NCBI GenBank assembly: GCA_029204225.1
Contig: CM055103.1
Coordinates: 54,643,426-54,703,425 of the forward strand
Length of the DNA: 60,000 nt
Reading direction: 5' to 3'
Source of the DNA: Diphasiastrum complanatum
Lineage: Eukaryota; Streptophyta; Lycopodiopsida; Lycopodiales; Lycopodiaceae
Shown one piece after another: positions 1 through 10,785 of this stretch. Under the pieces are notes generated by a model that was given only the letters and a program-made list of their open reading frames with translations, made no database searches and was not told the origin of the DNA. Within the stretch, counting starts at the first letter, position 1. Each line of letters opens with the position of its first letter. A program made the translations under genes and the position numbers.

Positions 1-769
1 AAAAGTTGTGTTAGGCACATTTCTATAGACTCTTGTATTGCAGACACGACATCTGTCGTACTTTGTTCCCCAAGGAAAATTCATCGATTATTTCTTTTAC
101 AAGCCTTACAGATGGGGCCCTAGGTACCATAAATTTCATAGACTTCTGATACCTCCTTATATCTTGGAGCCACTTTGCGATCTTGCGCTTTCTACGCCGT
201 CGAGGAGGCGGTGGCTGCATCCTGTGGAGTTTCTTTCCAGCACAAGGTGCCGCACAAGGGGCCGGCCTACCCCTGCCATGCTCTACGGTCCTACTTGGGC
301 CAACTGCAATAAAAGTTGGAGGTGGAGGACGTGGTGGTGGAGGTGGAGGTGGCGGTGGTGGAGATGGTGGTGGAGGAGGAGGTGGTGGAGGTGGAGATGG
401 AGATGGAGGTGGTGGAGGTGGTGGAGGCGACGTTTGCGGTGTGGGTAGTGGTGATGGCTGTCGAGCAGCAGGATTTCGTCGCTTTGGTGCAGAGCTTGTC
501 TTTCGAAGATTTATTCTCTTTCACTCTTGTGCTCTCCCAGACCATCTGTGTGTCACCTTCTGCTTCATCCTTTTTGTGTGCGACATCGGGGTGCCCTCAT
601 CAGAACCACCCACCAGCAACGACATCATCGGACCCATCATCAGGCCGTGACTTGGAGGTGACACGATGGGTGTAGTGTCACCTGATCTACTCAAATCGGG
701 TGTGTCCATGCCCATTGCTGGTGGAAATGGGTCGAAGAAAGCATCGTTCAGAACCAACAACTCACCCGA
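1..769 (-). pseudogene. Histone H3-like gene, middle and H3-fold part, runs off the left edge
   Basis: Read on the minus strand, one frame is open from 769 to about 65 apart from a single TGA at 523-521. It encodes a Ser/Pro-rich stretch, a long Pro tract with Ser (about 430-317), a basic run RRRRKRK (about 205-185), and then DIRRYQKSMKFMVPRAP. That last segment aligns with the H3 alpha-N/alpha-1 region (REIRRYQKSTELLIRKLPF). LVKEIIDEF follows, matching LVREIAQDF. At 64-63 one base appears missing. In the next frame SAIQESIEMCLTQLF continues to base 1 and matches H3 alpha-2 (ALQEAAEAYLVGLF) without a length gap, so the stop at 25-23 is only the out-of-frame end. Loop 1 has the ordinary H3 length, not the longer CENH3 one. 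Alpha-3 must lie left of the window. An H3-tail-like 5' exon lies at 13565-13146 on the same strand, beyond the inserted elements. One stop and one frameshift suggest a decayed copy. I am sure of the H3 homology and less sure of the exon limits. Confidence 0.75.
316..430. repeat. GGTGGA-type purine repeat coding for polyproline
   Basis: An imperfect GGTGGA/GGTGGTGGA tract. Read on the minus strand in the H3-like frame it gives a run of proline broken by serines and one arginine. Frame retention across it supports real coding history, though such tracts also arise by slippage. Confidence 0.8.
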
Positions 770-789
770 TCACAACTAGAAAACTCTGT

Positions 790-1060
790 GTTTATCCACG
801 CAGAGTATCCATGCGAGACCCGACACTTAGTCGATTTTTCGAAATTTTGTTTGCGTGGAACATCCACGCGTGGATTATCCACGCCAAAAAAAATTTGAAC
901 ACGCCTCCGACCAATCCACCAATGTTTTTCTGACATGGCGCCGAAAAATTTATGCGCGTGAATTTTTCACGCAAAATTGAATTTTGAAAATTCCAGCAAC
1001 TGTTTGGGAGGAAAGATTGGCGACGCCAAAAAGCAGTTTTTGCGTGGATTATTCACGCGT
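790..1060. repeat. Subterminal palindromic repeat cluster, left
   Basis: Several copies of a GCGTGGATNATCCACGC-type palindrome: TTATCCACGCAGAG at about 794, GCGTGGAACATCCACGCGTGG at about 853, GGATTATCCACGCC at about 871, GCGTGGATTATTCACGCG at about 1042. The same motif recurs at 10.41-10.47 kb and densely at 12.72-13.17 kb. Short, degenerate, often inverted subterminal motifs are typical of CACTA elements, where a TNPA-type protein binds them. I could not define the exact terminal inverted repeat or a target duplication. Confidence 0.6.
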
Positions 1061-1262
1061 TTTTTTTTTTGCATGTTGATAATGACATGAAATTAGTTAA
1101 ATAAATATTTTTCTAAAGTGAATTATATTATGATGAGGTTATATGTTTTTTTTCCTAAAGTGAATCATATTATGATGAGGTTTTTTTTTTTTTTTTTTGC
1201 ATGTTCGTAATGAAATGGAATTAGATAAATAAATATTTTTCTAAAGTGAAATATATCATGAT
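1061..1262. repeat. Imperfect tandem repeat with poly-T
   Basis: A unit of about 80 bases (poly-T, GCATGTT, TAATGA, ATAAATATTTTTCTAAAGTGAA) occurs at 1061-1140 and again at 1181-1262, with a shortened copy between. No coding potential. Confidence 0.7.
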
Positions 1263-1756
1263 GTTCCTAGATGATTGAGATTTTTTATGAGGTCGACCTA
1301 CTTTTATAAGATAGTTGACTCGAGCTACCAAGAGGGTAATTATGCATGATCAAAGGCTTTGATAGCCAGGGGTTTAGGGTCTACCCTAATGGCACTCTAC
1401 CTAATCTCATATCCGAGATCATTTGATATGGATTGAGAGCTCATTTTGTACATACTTCAAGAGATTATCAAGAGATGGTGATTTTGGCAAGTTTGCTCTT
1501 TAATGAGGAATTGATGAATGATGAATGTGATATTTTTTGTGTCTAATGAATAGATCTGAATTTGAACAAAGTATTATACTTTCCACGTGTGTGACAGGAT
1601 GTGAAGATCAATTATTTCTAGTTTTATTGTGGTGTTCAAAAGTTCTTGCCAATTAGATGCAAAATAGGTTGAATTGTGTGCTAGTTTTCTATCTATTAGA
1701 TATAAGTGAAACCTTTGATGTTTTTTCAAGGTTTTACATAACCTTTTATTTTAACA
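1263..1756 (+). other. Probable 3' part of a Copia LTR (start not defined)
   Basis: This stretch has no gene. It lies directly before a Copia primer-binding site and ends in AACA, as an LTR should. I cannot find its 5' limit or a partner LTR. Confidence 0.35.
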
Positions 1757-1769
1757 TGGTATCAGAGCC
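1757..1769 (+). other. Copia primer-binding site (initiator tRNA-Met)
   Basis: TGGTATCAGAGCC is the standard minus-strand primer site of plant Ty1/Copia elements, complementary to the 3' end of initiator tRNA-Met. Confidence 0.8.
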
Positions 1770-1923
1770 GAAATGCAACCATCAAGACTCAAATACAAGG
1801 AAGAGAGAAGCAATTACAAGTTGATGATTGTTTAGTTTTTATTGCCCTTATTACTACCTTAAGTTTGATGATGCTCTTTCAAGTGTGAATGAAACTGTAG
1901 CAACAAAAGAGTGATTTGATGTA

Positions 1924-2190
1924 ATGAAAAGTGAGTATATGATACATTGTTTGAGATACTTGTAAAATTATTGATCCTCCATCAAAGATACAAAATACTA
2001 CTTTTTGCAAATGGGTCTTTAAGATTAAGCTTAATCAAGATGGTAGTGTGAACAATTATAAAACAAGACTAGTTGCCAAGGGATATGCTCAATTCAAGGG
2101 GATTGACTATCTTGAAACATTTAATTTTGTCATAGTTTGTGGTGGTGATTTCATTAACTCACATGCTTTTAGTGATTTACTGCCTTTGCA
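1924..2190 (+). pseudogene. Copia reverse transcriptase fragment
   Basis: The conceptual peptide includes [20 protein letters not shown], then [18 protein letters not shown]. This is the start of the RVT_2 domain of Ty1/Copia pol (usual form YKARLVAKGF.Q..GIDY.ETF.PV). Gag, protease, integrase and the RT catalytic YVDD region are absent, so only a short internal piece survives between the primer site at 1757 and the CACTA sequence that starts at 2398. The two Copia parts may belong to one deleted element. Confidence 0.75.
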
Positions 2191-2397
2191 ACATTTGTTA
2201 AAAAATAAAAATTTCTTGGAACATGAAGCCGTACATCTATCTTCACCGACATTATCTCCAAAAAAATGGGATTGAAGTCAAACTATGTCTATTCTTTTCA
2301 CTTACTTGACCATAAATGAGATTCTATTTTGGCTAAATAACAATCATTTGAAAGCATTGCAAGAATCAATTTCATTCAAAATTGTGATGATCAATTT

Positions 2398-4100
2398 TTA
2401 TTCAAAATTACAAGAATCAATTTCATCAGTGACAACATCTTGCAATTCATCTCCTCTTAGATAATTTTCATCATCACTCTCACTTTAAAAAAATATTTCA
2501 TCATCCTGACTATTAGAATTTGTATTCTCAACATCTATGGAAGTGGGTGCTTCAAGTATGGTTTGACAATTTACTACATCTCTAGGTAGCTCAATCTCAT
2601 AGTTAAAATGAAGGTTTTCCATTTAATTCTCAACGTTTGCACCCTCAAATACTCGTCGTGAACGTGGTTCAACTTGAGCTACAAACCACCATATCTTGTT
2701 TAGTCGATCTGGTTGAAAAAACACCTGCAAAAATCACTATTTTAGAACATATCGGAAACTCAAATATTGAAGTCACTTGCAATAAAATGAAAAACATTAT
2801 AGCATAGCATGTGCACCTGCTCACAGTGACGAGGCAACACCAATGTGTCAAAGGACTCCGTGCTCAATGTTTTTGATGAATCAATCGCAAAAAATCCACT
2901 TGGATCCGATTTTACGGTTGCATATGGCCCTCTACAAACTACCTTGAACCATTTCACATCAAATCAAAAATAGTGTCCACTTTCACCAAATGACACATCA
3001 TAAATATTTTGTATAGTTTCTATGTATTCTATATCTCCTGAGATGGGATTCCTATCTCGTGCACTGCTTTGACTTTCTTGTTGAAAAGATGCTATTACAC
3101 CACACTCGTGTGTGCGTCTCTTGTTATCAATCCTTTCAACACAAAAGTGGAAACCAAAAGCCTATATAGCATTATACATTTTGCACTGCCACATGACAAA
3201 CATAAATCTCATAAATAATCACTGTGAAGGAACATGGTTTTTCAAAATAATTAAACAAATATTGTTATAAACAAGAATGTTCTAATAATAAAGTATCTAA
3301 AGAATAATACCTTCCATTTGCATCCTCTTGCAAAGTCCCATTCTGCATTTGATATTTTTTGTTCCTCTTTTGTTGCATTTTGTAGTGTGTCATGCATTCA
3401 CTCTATAGTGCATTGCTTGGGCAATGGCTCAAGATCATGTGAACTTGAGCCCATGTGTCTACCTCTATTATGTCGTTGGCACTTTCTAGACAAGGCCCTC
3501 TCTTTTTTCTCTTCTTCATATAGGTCTAACCATTTATCTATAACTCCACAATTATAAAGCATGAATGTAAAAATTTTTTCTCATTGGAAGGGTGCCAACC
3601 TGTGGACCTTTCCCATCCCTTGAGGTTTTCACTAGTTACCTCTTCGGCTTCCTCATCAATCCACAACAGTGCAGCAGATGGATGTAGCTGGTGCCAAATT
3701 TCAGTAACATAAAAGAGTATGTACTAACCATCCCTCTGACATGCTACCTTCAGGCCTTGCCTTCTGACGAACAAAATCTTTTAAGACTTTCATGTATCTT
3801 TCCATAAAGAACATCCACCTAAAAAGTCACAAATGGTTAAAAATAAGTGTTTTATTTAATGAGTTCATGTATCAATCGATTTAGTTTAAAAACACATGCA
3901 AAAGATAATTTATGCACCTATACCTAGTGTGCACTGGACCAGCAATAGAAACTTCTCCAACCAAGTGCACCAATAAATGCACTTGTGAGTCCATGATGGA
4001 AGTTGGAAAATATCTCTCAAACATACACACAACCTCCACCATATCCTCATGTCTCTTGCGAAGATCCAGCTCACGGATTTCTTTTGAACACATCCATCTG
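2398..4100 (-). pseudogene. CACTA (En/Spm) transposase TNPD, C-terminal half with DUF4218 and DUF4216
   Basis: Minus strand, several exons. At about 4085-3915 the peptide MFERYFPTSIMDSQVHLLVH, then LVGEVSIAGPVHTRYRC, is DUF4218. The next exon (about 3815-3725) continues it with WMFFMERYMKVLKDFVRQKA and RPEGSMSEGW. At 2957-2815 FKVVCRGPYATV, PSGFFAIDSS and FDTLVLPRHCEQ begin DUF4216. After an intron (acceptor TTTTTGCAG near 2727) VFFQPDRLNKIWWFVAQVEP completes the motif, and an acidic tail ends at a TAA at 2400-2398. DUF4218 and DUF4216 follow Transposase_21 in plant TNPD proteins, but here the Transposase_21 half lies next door on the opposite strand (4886-7063). The exon at 4095 starts at a TTGTTGCAG acceptor, so the inversion breakpoint is just outside it, in an intron. 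In-frame stops show it is dead. Confidence 0.8.
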
Positions 4101-4105
4101 CAACA

Positions 4106-4457
4106 ATGGAGGATGCAAGTATATGGCTTGAATTCAAATGCTTGTTCTTTAGAGGAGCAATGCATGCAAGGAGGCACCATCTCAAGGGCAAATCGTACAT
4201 ACATTGAAGGACGTCCAGATGTACATAAAAACATTGCTGCATACATAAATAGTTCCATTGGCCGCCCTCTATTGACGAATTGTGATTTTGAAGAACGCAC
4301 CAATGGAAAAGAAGAATATTTTACTAGGAATGTAAAGGGCACTTATGTAATGGTCTGTGCCACTAGATCTATCAGGTTTGGGGAGGAATTGTTCATCAAG
4401 TATAGTTTCAACCATCCTCTACACAAATGTTTGCGAAAGACAATAAGTCAAATGTGA
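4106..4457 (+). pseudogene. SET-domain C-terminal part, copy 1 (within inverted segment)
   Basis: From MQVYGLNSNACSLEEQ the peptide runs through DGRPDVHKN-like sequence, INSSIGRPLLTNCDFEERT, then GTYVMVCATRSIRFGEELFI-KYSF, and stops with TGA. NC(D/E)F and ATRxIxxGEELxxxY are the cofactor-binding and C-terminal motifs of SET methyltransferases. The usual DY is KY here. The N-terminal SET motif (EAGLGLF) of this copy lies on the other strand at about 7190-7170. The block 4106-6180 is nearly identical to 35062-37154, where the SET domain is continuous. The start codon at 3912 that this frame would use lies in antisense CACTA sequence, so this is an internal exon. Substrate unknown. Confidence 0.7.
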
Positions 4458-4885
4458 AGATTTAAATTTTGCTGATATGTAGAGATGTATAATCCATGCA
4501 TCTTGATTGTATTTGGTTTGTGTCATTAAATATGTCAAATGTTAGGAGCATTATTCGTCATTTGCCTAGATGTTTACATAAGATAATAAGTGAAAGCTAA
4601 TGAATGTGAAATTCATAAATATGTAAATATGTATGCAATTCTTTGAGTTCATTGAATGTTAACAAGTTGAAAAGACAAATTTGTCTAATAGATACATTGG
4701 TATGTTCATACTTTTTAAACTAAGAGATAATTTATATTCATATGCAACATTTAGATATATCAAGTATTCGGAGAAAATGTTTATCAAGCATTGTTTCAAC
4801 CTACTTGTTATTTTGATATATAGGATTCTTCATCCCATTTAGTGTTGGAGACAATAATCCTCGTAATGGTCAACGTAGACGACGA
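4458..4885. other. Non-coding spacer between SET and transposase segments, copy 1
   Basis: AT-rich, no ORF I can support. It is matched by the spacer at 35413-35854, which has a small insertion (a repeat of CATTATTTGTCA). It probably contains the intron leading into the transposase exon, with acceptor ATATATAG near 4823. Confidence 0.5.
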
Positions 4886-7063
4886 ATGCAATACAACGGT
4901 CCTCATATAAAGCAATTATCTTGTCCTCTACGTCAAGGCTTAAAAGAGATGATGGAAATTGATGAGCGCATTAATCAAGAGACTAATGCATCTGAATCTA
5001 GCTCATCTAAATCTACTTCTTCGCAAACAAGTTCCAACAATGAAAATGAGCTTCCAATGAATGATGAATTTGAAGTCATAGGAGACATGTTGGATGATAT
5101 GTACGAGAACAAAAGTGCAGCTAGACACAATGAACAAGATGAGGAGGCACTTTTGTCTAAAGAAGAAAAGATATTGGGAGAAGAATCAAAGACCGCATTG
5201 TATCCTGGAGCAAAGACATCTCGTTTGGCGACTTCTCTACTTCTATTAAATCTTCAAGCCAAATATAGATGGAGTGACCAAAGCCTCACATCATTATTTG
5301 AGTAAATTTTTTTTCATCTAGTTGTCATTTTTGCTTTGAAACAAAATTTACAATTTGGACATCGAGTGATAATTTTTTTACAATGACTTCTTTTGTCATG
5401 TACAGACTATTGAAAAACAAAATTCTCCCATAAGGGAATGTCATGCTTGAGACAAGAGATGAGGCACGAAAGATGTTGTCTAACATCGGAATGGACTACA
5501 AGCAATATCATGCATATCCAAAAAATTGTATATTATATCGAGGAAGGTACGAATCACTCAAGAAATGTCTCATTTGTGATACTCCTCGATATATAGATGA
5601 TTTGCAAGGGGCAACCATTCCGTGCAAAGTTTTACGACATTTTCCAGTAATTCCACGATTGCAACGTTTATTTTGTTGTAAATCTCTTGCACAACTTATG
5701 GACTGGCATGCACACCATACCTCTACGGATGGGATGATGAGGGTACCTTCAGATTAACCTGCATGGAAACACATCAACAAAGAGTATCCAAGCTTTGCCA
5801 ATGAGTCAAGAAATGTGAGATTTGGTGTTGCAATAGATGGTGTGAACCCCTTTGATGTACGAGCAACTACGTGGTTCATTTGGCATGTTTGCTTGGTAAA
5901 TTATAATGGTCGAGTACAAAAAAGAGACACATTATGTTGGCACTTTTAATTCTGGGCAACACAAGGTTAAGAACATGGATGTGTATCTTGAGCCGCTTAT
6001 TGACGAGTTGGAAGATTTGTGGAAGGGGATAAAGGCATATGACATTTTACACCACTTACATGAGAGGGAGTTTAAACTACATGCCATTGTAATGTGGGCA
6101 ATGCATGACTATCCAAGATTAGGTGAATGCTCATGTAATTATCCAAACAATGTCTATCTTGTATACATAGGAGTTTGTTTAAAGTTACATGCAACTAGTA
6201 ATTTTTGACATGTACATGATATACTACAATGGCTATAGTTATTATTTGACATATACTTTTTTTAATAGTGATTGATAGTATCCATTTGTTGGGCAGGCTT
6301 TCAAACGGCTGGAAAAAAGGCTTTTTTTTTGTGAGGGCCAAATCTTGTGGGAAGATACTCTTATAGTCTCAAAAAAGTGGTTTATGAAAATCATTGTAAA
6401 TACTTGCATGAAGGCCATCCATTCAAAGACACTCATAGAAGAGGTTTCGGAGGAAGAGTTGAGAAAGAGATGCCTCCAAAGAGGATGTCCGTGAAAGATT
6501 GGCGAAAACTATGGGAGGAATCTCAAGTAAAGCCAATCGATGGTATGAAAAGATTATCTATATTTCGTCGTTTGGAATATTGGAATAACCTTTTGATTAG
6601 TCACCTACTTGATCCCATGCACATATTAAAAAATGTGGGTAAATCTATTTGAAAACACTTGATTGGCGAAAAAGATGCCATTGTTGCAAGGCACGATCTA
6701 AAAGAATCAAACACCAATAAAGAGTATTGAATAAATGATGGTGAAGATCATGCTCCAAAAGTACCTTTTTGGACATTCACTGAGGAGGAGCTTAACCATG
6801 TGCGCTCCATTATTCATGACATTAGAACACCAATTGGTTTTGCACATTCTCTACGGTCATCATTCACAGTGGATGGAAAGTTGCAAGGTCTCAAATCTCA
6901 TGATTGGCTAAAGATGATTCAATTCATCTGTCCATTGTCAATTCGTGGGTGCTTGTCAAAAGATATTTGTGAGACCATATACAAACTTTCAATCATTGTC
7001 AGGTATTTACATGTACTTGGTGCATTTTTTTATTTAGTATTTATTGATTGGAAATTCAAATAG
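4886..7063 (+). pseudogene. CACTA transposase TNPD, Transposase_21 half, copy 1 (inverted relative to its flanks)
   Basis: Exons: 4886-5304 (acidic/serine-rich region, then TSRLATSLLLLNLQAKYRWS and DQSLTSLFE); about 5410-5930 (ARKMLSNIGMDYKQYHAYP, ILYRGRYESLKKCLIC, LRHFPVIPRLQRLF, DGMMRVPSD); 5930-6208 (MDVYLEPLIDELEDLW, a MHDYPRLGE remnant); 6347-6652 (ENHCKYLHEGHPF, LLISHLLDPMHILKNVGKSI); 6800-7063 (TPIGFAHSLRSSF, LKSHDWLKMIQFI). This is the ordered core of plant Transposase_21, the CACTA transposase that cuts at the CACTA ends. A stop interrupts it at 5756 (copy 2 has Ser TCA there), and more occur near 5905-5950 and 6720. The exon ends at CATTGTCAG|GTATTT near 7000. Its continuation (DUF4218) is on the other strand at 4095. 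Confidence 0.85.
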
Positions 7064-7069
7064 ACATAA

Positions 7070-7555
7070 AATGGATACAAAGCATGCCAATCACCTCAAT
7101 TGTATTGAGGTCCTGCATATGGCATCAATGTCACAACACTATTTAAAGGGACCTCTATACTACTCAATGCAAAAAAGGCCCAAACCAGCCTCAGTGCGTA
7201 GTAATTTGCGATTATCTTTTGAACTAGTCATAACACGTCCAAGACGTGTTCTCTTTTTTAAAGGGGTGGTCAAGTTTGTGGAATCCACGTGGAGTATCGT
7301 GGAGGACTCATGTGCAACATCTAGGATAGGTGTGGTTGGGTGGTAAGAACGTTCTAGAGATTTGGAGACATGGACTGAATCACAAGGCATTGATGAACTA
7401 ATTATATCATGCAAGGGGTCATCATCAACAAGAACATCATCTAGGGCCAATGATGATCCAAAGTCAATATTCATGTGATTTATCCTATCAATAATATTCT
7501 CGATCTCTCTTGCGACTCTTTTTCTTGAAACCAAGTTATGTCCCTTCTTCTGCAA
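7070..7555 (-). pseudogene. SET-domain N-terminal part with upstream linker, copy 1
   Basis: Minus strand. A 131-codon frame contains basic and acidic stretches (RKRVAREIENIIDRI, LVDDDPLHDII, TPLKKRTRLGRVMTSSKDNR) and then EAGLGLF, the start of a SET fold. A frameshift near 7165 leads to SSIEVPLNSVVTLMPY and GDWHALC, which match 34930-35055 in the uninterrupted copy 2. Its C-terminal partner lies inverted at 4106-4457. Upstream on this strand at 8408-8840 is the Transpos_assoc domain, so the SET domain sits between that domain and Transposase_21 in the original gene order. Confidence 0.65.
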
Positions 7556-7577
7556 AAGTTGAAAATGCTAGATGTAT

Positions 7578-7697
<120 letters not shown>

Positions 7698-8046
7698 CAT
7701 GAAACATAAATTAATATATAACACAAACCATAAACCAGTAGCATGAAACACACATACAAGTACACACAAACACACGCATGCACACACACACCCACCCACA
7801 CTGACCCTAAACACACATGAAGAGAAAAACAGAGAGAATGTTATAGAGTGCTAATCAAAACTCCCGAATCACACGATTCTATCCTACTCCAGAATGTCAC
7901 CACATGCTCCCTCCTTACGACGTTTAGGCTTTTTTGTGGAACTCATCTTCCAACAAAAAACATTTAAACCACGCCTTTAACGGAAGAAAACAAGGGCTAC
8001 ACACCTTCCTAGAATTGGGAGTGTTGGTTACCTTTAACTCTTTCAT

Positions 8047-8048
<2 letters not shown>

Positions 8049-8113
<65 letters not shown>
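8049..8113. repeat. (TC)n microsatellite
   Basis: An uninterrupted TC tract of about 32 units. Confidence 0.97.
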
Positions 8114-8116
<3 letters not shown>

Positions 8117-8158
8117 GTGAATGAGTCTATTGTGGGTGATTGAATATGGAAATCAAAA

Positions 8159-8332
8159 TTAACTACATCTGATTATTCTATTTGGATTTTGTTTTTTGGA
8201 AGCAAGTGAGAGATTAACTTCATCTAATTATTCTATTTGGATTTTTTCTTTTAGAATCAAGTGAGAGATTAACTTCATCTAAATATTCTATTTGGATTTT
8301 TCCTTTTAGAAGCAAGTGAGAGATTAACTTCA
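8159..8332. repeat. Tandem repeat, about 62-base unit, three copies
   Basis: The unit contains TATTCTATTTGGATTTT, TTTAGAAGCAAGTG and AGAGATTAACTTCATCTAA. The last copy ends in ACTTCAAAG. No coding potential. Confidence 0.85.
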
Positions 8333-8407
8333 AAGTATCGTGGCACTCATCCTATCGCTCAATATTTATTGGCCAAACTATACTTGAAGTGTCATAAGGG
8401 TCAAAGA

Positions 8408-8840
8408 TTAAAGCATATCTGAAAAACACTTTAAAGAGTTTACATCTCGTACTCCTGGATTCTCCGTGTGCACTCCATTGACCCAAATATGATTGTTGAC
8501 AATCCTCCTTGTCCGAATCCTAAGGCCTTTGCATTGTGTGCATGGACACGGTATCCTCTCATCATATTGTAGTTGAAATTGGTCCAATAATCCAATTGCA
8601 AATTGCACAAATTCTTTCAATGTCATTCAAGTGAAAATTGACAAATTCTAACATGTGACGAATTGTAACATGTGACAAAAAGTGACAAAATAGTCTTTGT
8701 ACTTTTAGTGCATTTGCAACCTTCATTTGTGATGGAGTGATGTCTTGGCTTTCCAAAGAGCAACATACTATATCACAATCGTCAACCAAATCGGAGTACA
8801 TCACTACTATAAATAAAAAAATAATGACATAAATCAATAT
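8408..8840 (-). pseudogene. CACTA transposase N-terminal 'Transpos_assoc' zinc-finger-like domain
   Basis: The peptide MTLKEFVQFAIGLLDQF is followed by IPCPCTQCKGLRIRTRR and VNNHIWVNGV. This matches the transposase-associated domain (PF13963: F..FA, CPC..C, ...H...NGF) found at the N-terminus of plant TNPD proteins. It lies upstream, on the same strand, of the SET start (7555) and the DUF4218/4216 half (4100-2398), so it is the N-terminus of the same minus-strand element. The frame from 8837 to 8640 may be a preceding exon, but I do not recognise it. Confidence 0.65.
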
Positions 8841-8844
8841 ACAT

Positions 8845-10405
8845 ACATGTGATGGATCAATAGGCGGTCTACGTCGACTGATGGAAGAGCTCTAAGATGA
8901 ACCAATCAATAATTGTTCATTGTACTTTAGTCTTGCTTGCTCATTTTTTCTGTGATAGAGCTCAATTCTTTTTTCTTTCTCTAAATCACGTGGAGGTACG
9001 ATAATTTCCCTAGAATTCATAATTATAGTCAAATGTCATTGTAAGAATAATAAGAAAATTATACACTCATATTCAAATAACAAATAAAGTGCAATTGATG
9101 TCAATATCAATAACAATATATACATGTTGTTGCGATCATGGGACGAATCGCTATCTCATGATGATGACATCGTCGATGGCATATACACACTGTAGCCAGC
9201 TACTCTATACCACATCATAAGTAATCATTATAAGACCGTATGTACTGAACAAATATAATAAAATTTGTTAAAGACATGCCAACATCAATCCATGTATATT
9301 CTACTTATGCTTAATGTAAATCTAATATTTTAGTAGCATTGCTATCAAGAAAATTGCTTGGGTGGGGCAACACATGACGAGCAATCAAAATGAGGTTCAA
9401 ACTGACAAATGTTAGACATCAGTAGATAGTGTGCGCAGGCCTGTCTCAACTAATTTAAAGACCACATAGCAGTCAATGTTCGAAGCTCTCAATTTGAACT
9501 CTTGTCCAAGATGAGTGATGATCTCACTCAATCTATCTTTCAAGATGAAATGATCAAAATCAAACAATCATTCATATACTCAATTGATTCATTCCCCACT
9601 CAATCACTCATTTGATTGATTAATACTTGGCTCTAGTTAGTTAAGGAAAAATCTCTTTGGATTGGCTAGTGTGCCATGGTATCTCATGACGAGCAATATG
9701 CATTCGCCCTTTCTATCTATGGTTGCTTTGTATGCAAGAAATCATATACTTGATAGCACACCATTGATCAACATCTTTATTACAATGCTAAATGATATTT
9801 CAACTAATTACTATGATTTCATATAAGATTATATAGGTCACACACCAACAATTAAAAAAAATTATCATATAGGTCACATATTACTAAGGTCCTCAATATA
9901 ACATAAATGCTTTTGATCATGAATCTAAATGACCCCATGCAACCATTTAAGAGGCCACATGACAAAAGCAAATTTTTTCTGTTTGGCCATATATTATGTC
10001 ATCAAATTATATCAGATCTATGACACCTAGATTATTAATAAACTAAATGTTTTATGACATCACCTATTTGACATAATATTATGTCATAAAATCATAAAAA
10101 ACTTGTCAAATTACTTGGTTAATAAAAATATGTACTATTTCTTATCTCATGATTTTGTCTTGTATGTCAAATCTAAAGAAAAATAAAATTTATAACAATA
10201 TAATGCTAGTCTTAACAATTAAATACTACCATAATGATCTTTGAATTGATTTTTTTATATTCCATCATATTCAAAAATATATTCTATGTAAAATCCTACA
10301 ATAAAAAATTCTCATAAAATTTAGAAAAGATTATGAGAATATTGAATGACATTTGAAGCATGCAAGCCCATGTGGGGGACAATCTCACGTGCTAAGAGAG
10401 AGGAA
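8845..10405. other. AT-rich stretch without recognisable genes
   Basis: No open frame or motif I can support. It lies between the N-terminus of the minus-strand TNPD gene and the middle cluster of subterminal palindromes, so it may be internal, non-coding CACTA sequence. Confidence 0.4.
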
Positions 10406-10412
10406 AAAAAAC

Positions 10413-10466
10413 CCCGTGGAACATCCACGCGTGGATAACTTTTGCGTGGATAATCCATGCGAAACT
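10413..10466. repeat. Subterminal palindromic repeats, middle cluster
   Basis: GTGGAACATCCACGCGTGG followed by GCGTGGATAATCCATGCG, the same motif as at 0.8-1.06 and 12.7-13.2 kb. With the right-hand cluster it brackets the TNPA-like gene, so 10.4-13.2 kb could also be a smaller element of its own. Confidence 0.65.
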
Positions 10467-10785
10467 TGAATGCCAATATAATAGCATTTTTGCGAGCATG
10501 CTTGCTCCTCTTCTTTTGCTTTCAAGTTTTATAGGTTTTTTAATCTAGTGTTTAGTGCTCTTGCTTGCTATTGCTCTTCTAAGCTCTATAGATCTTGTTT
10601 GTTTGCTTTTGGTCGCTCTTCATTGCTAGTGATCTTGCTCTTGCTATTGCTTGCTCTATTGATCTTGCTTACTATTTTTCTATTGTTTTCTTGTCATTGC
10701 TTACTCTTCTAATCTAAAAGTCTTCAAGACTCTTTCACTCCCATTCTCCACTACTTTCTAACTTTTAAAGTTTTTCGTTGATACA

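Noticed and set aside
1-220. Left-edge H3-like sequence as a centromeric H3 (CENH3)
   Set aside because: Aligned with the one-base shift, loop 1 has canonical H3 length rather than the longer CENH3 loop, and the long Pro-rich linker is not a CENH3 trait.
3881-4342. 153-codon minus-strand frame taken as one protein
   Set aside because: Only its second half is real DUF4218. The first half is antisense to the SET segment across the inversion breakpoint.
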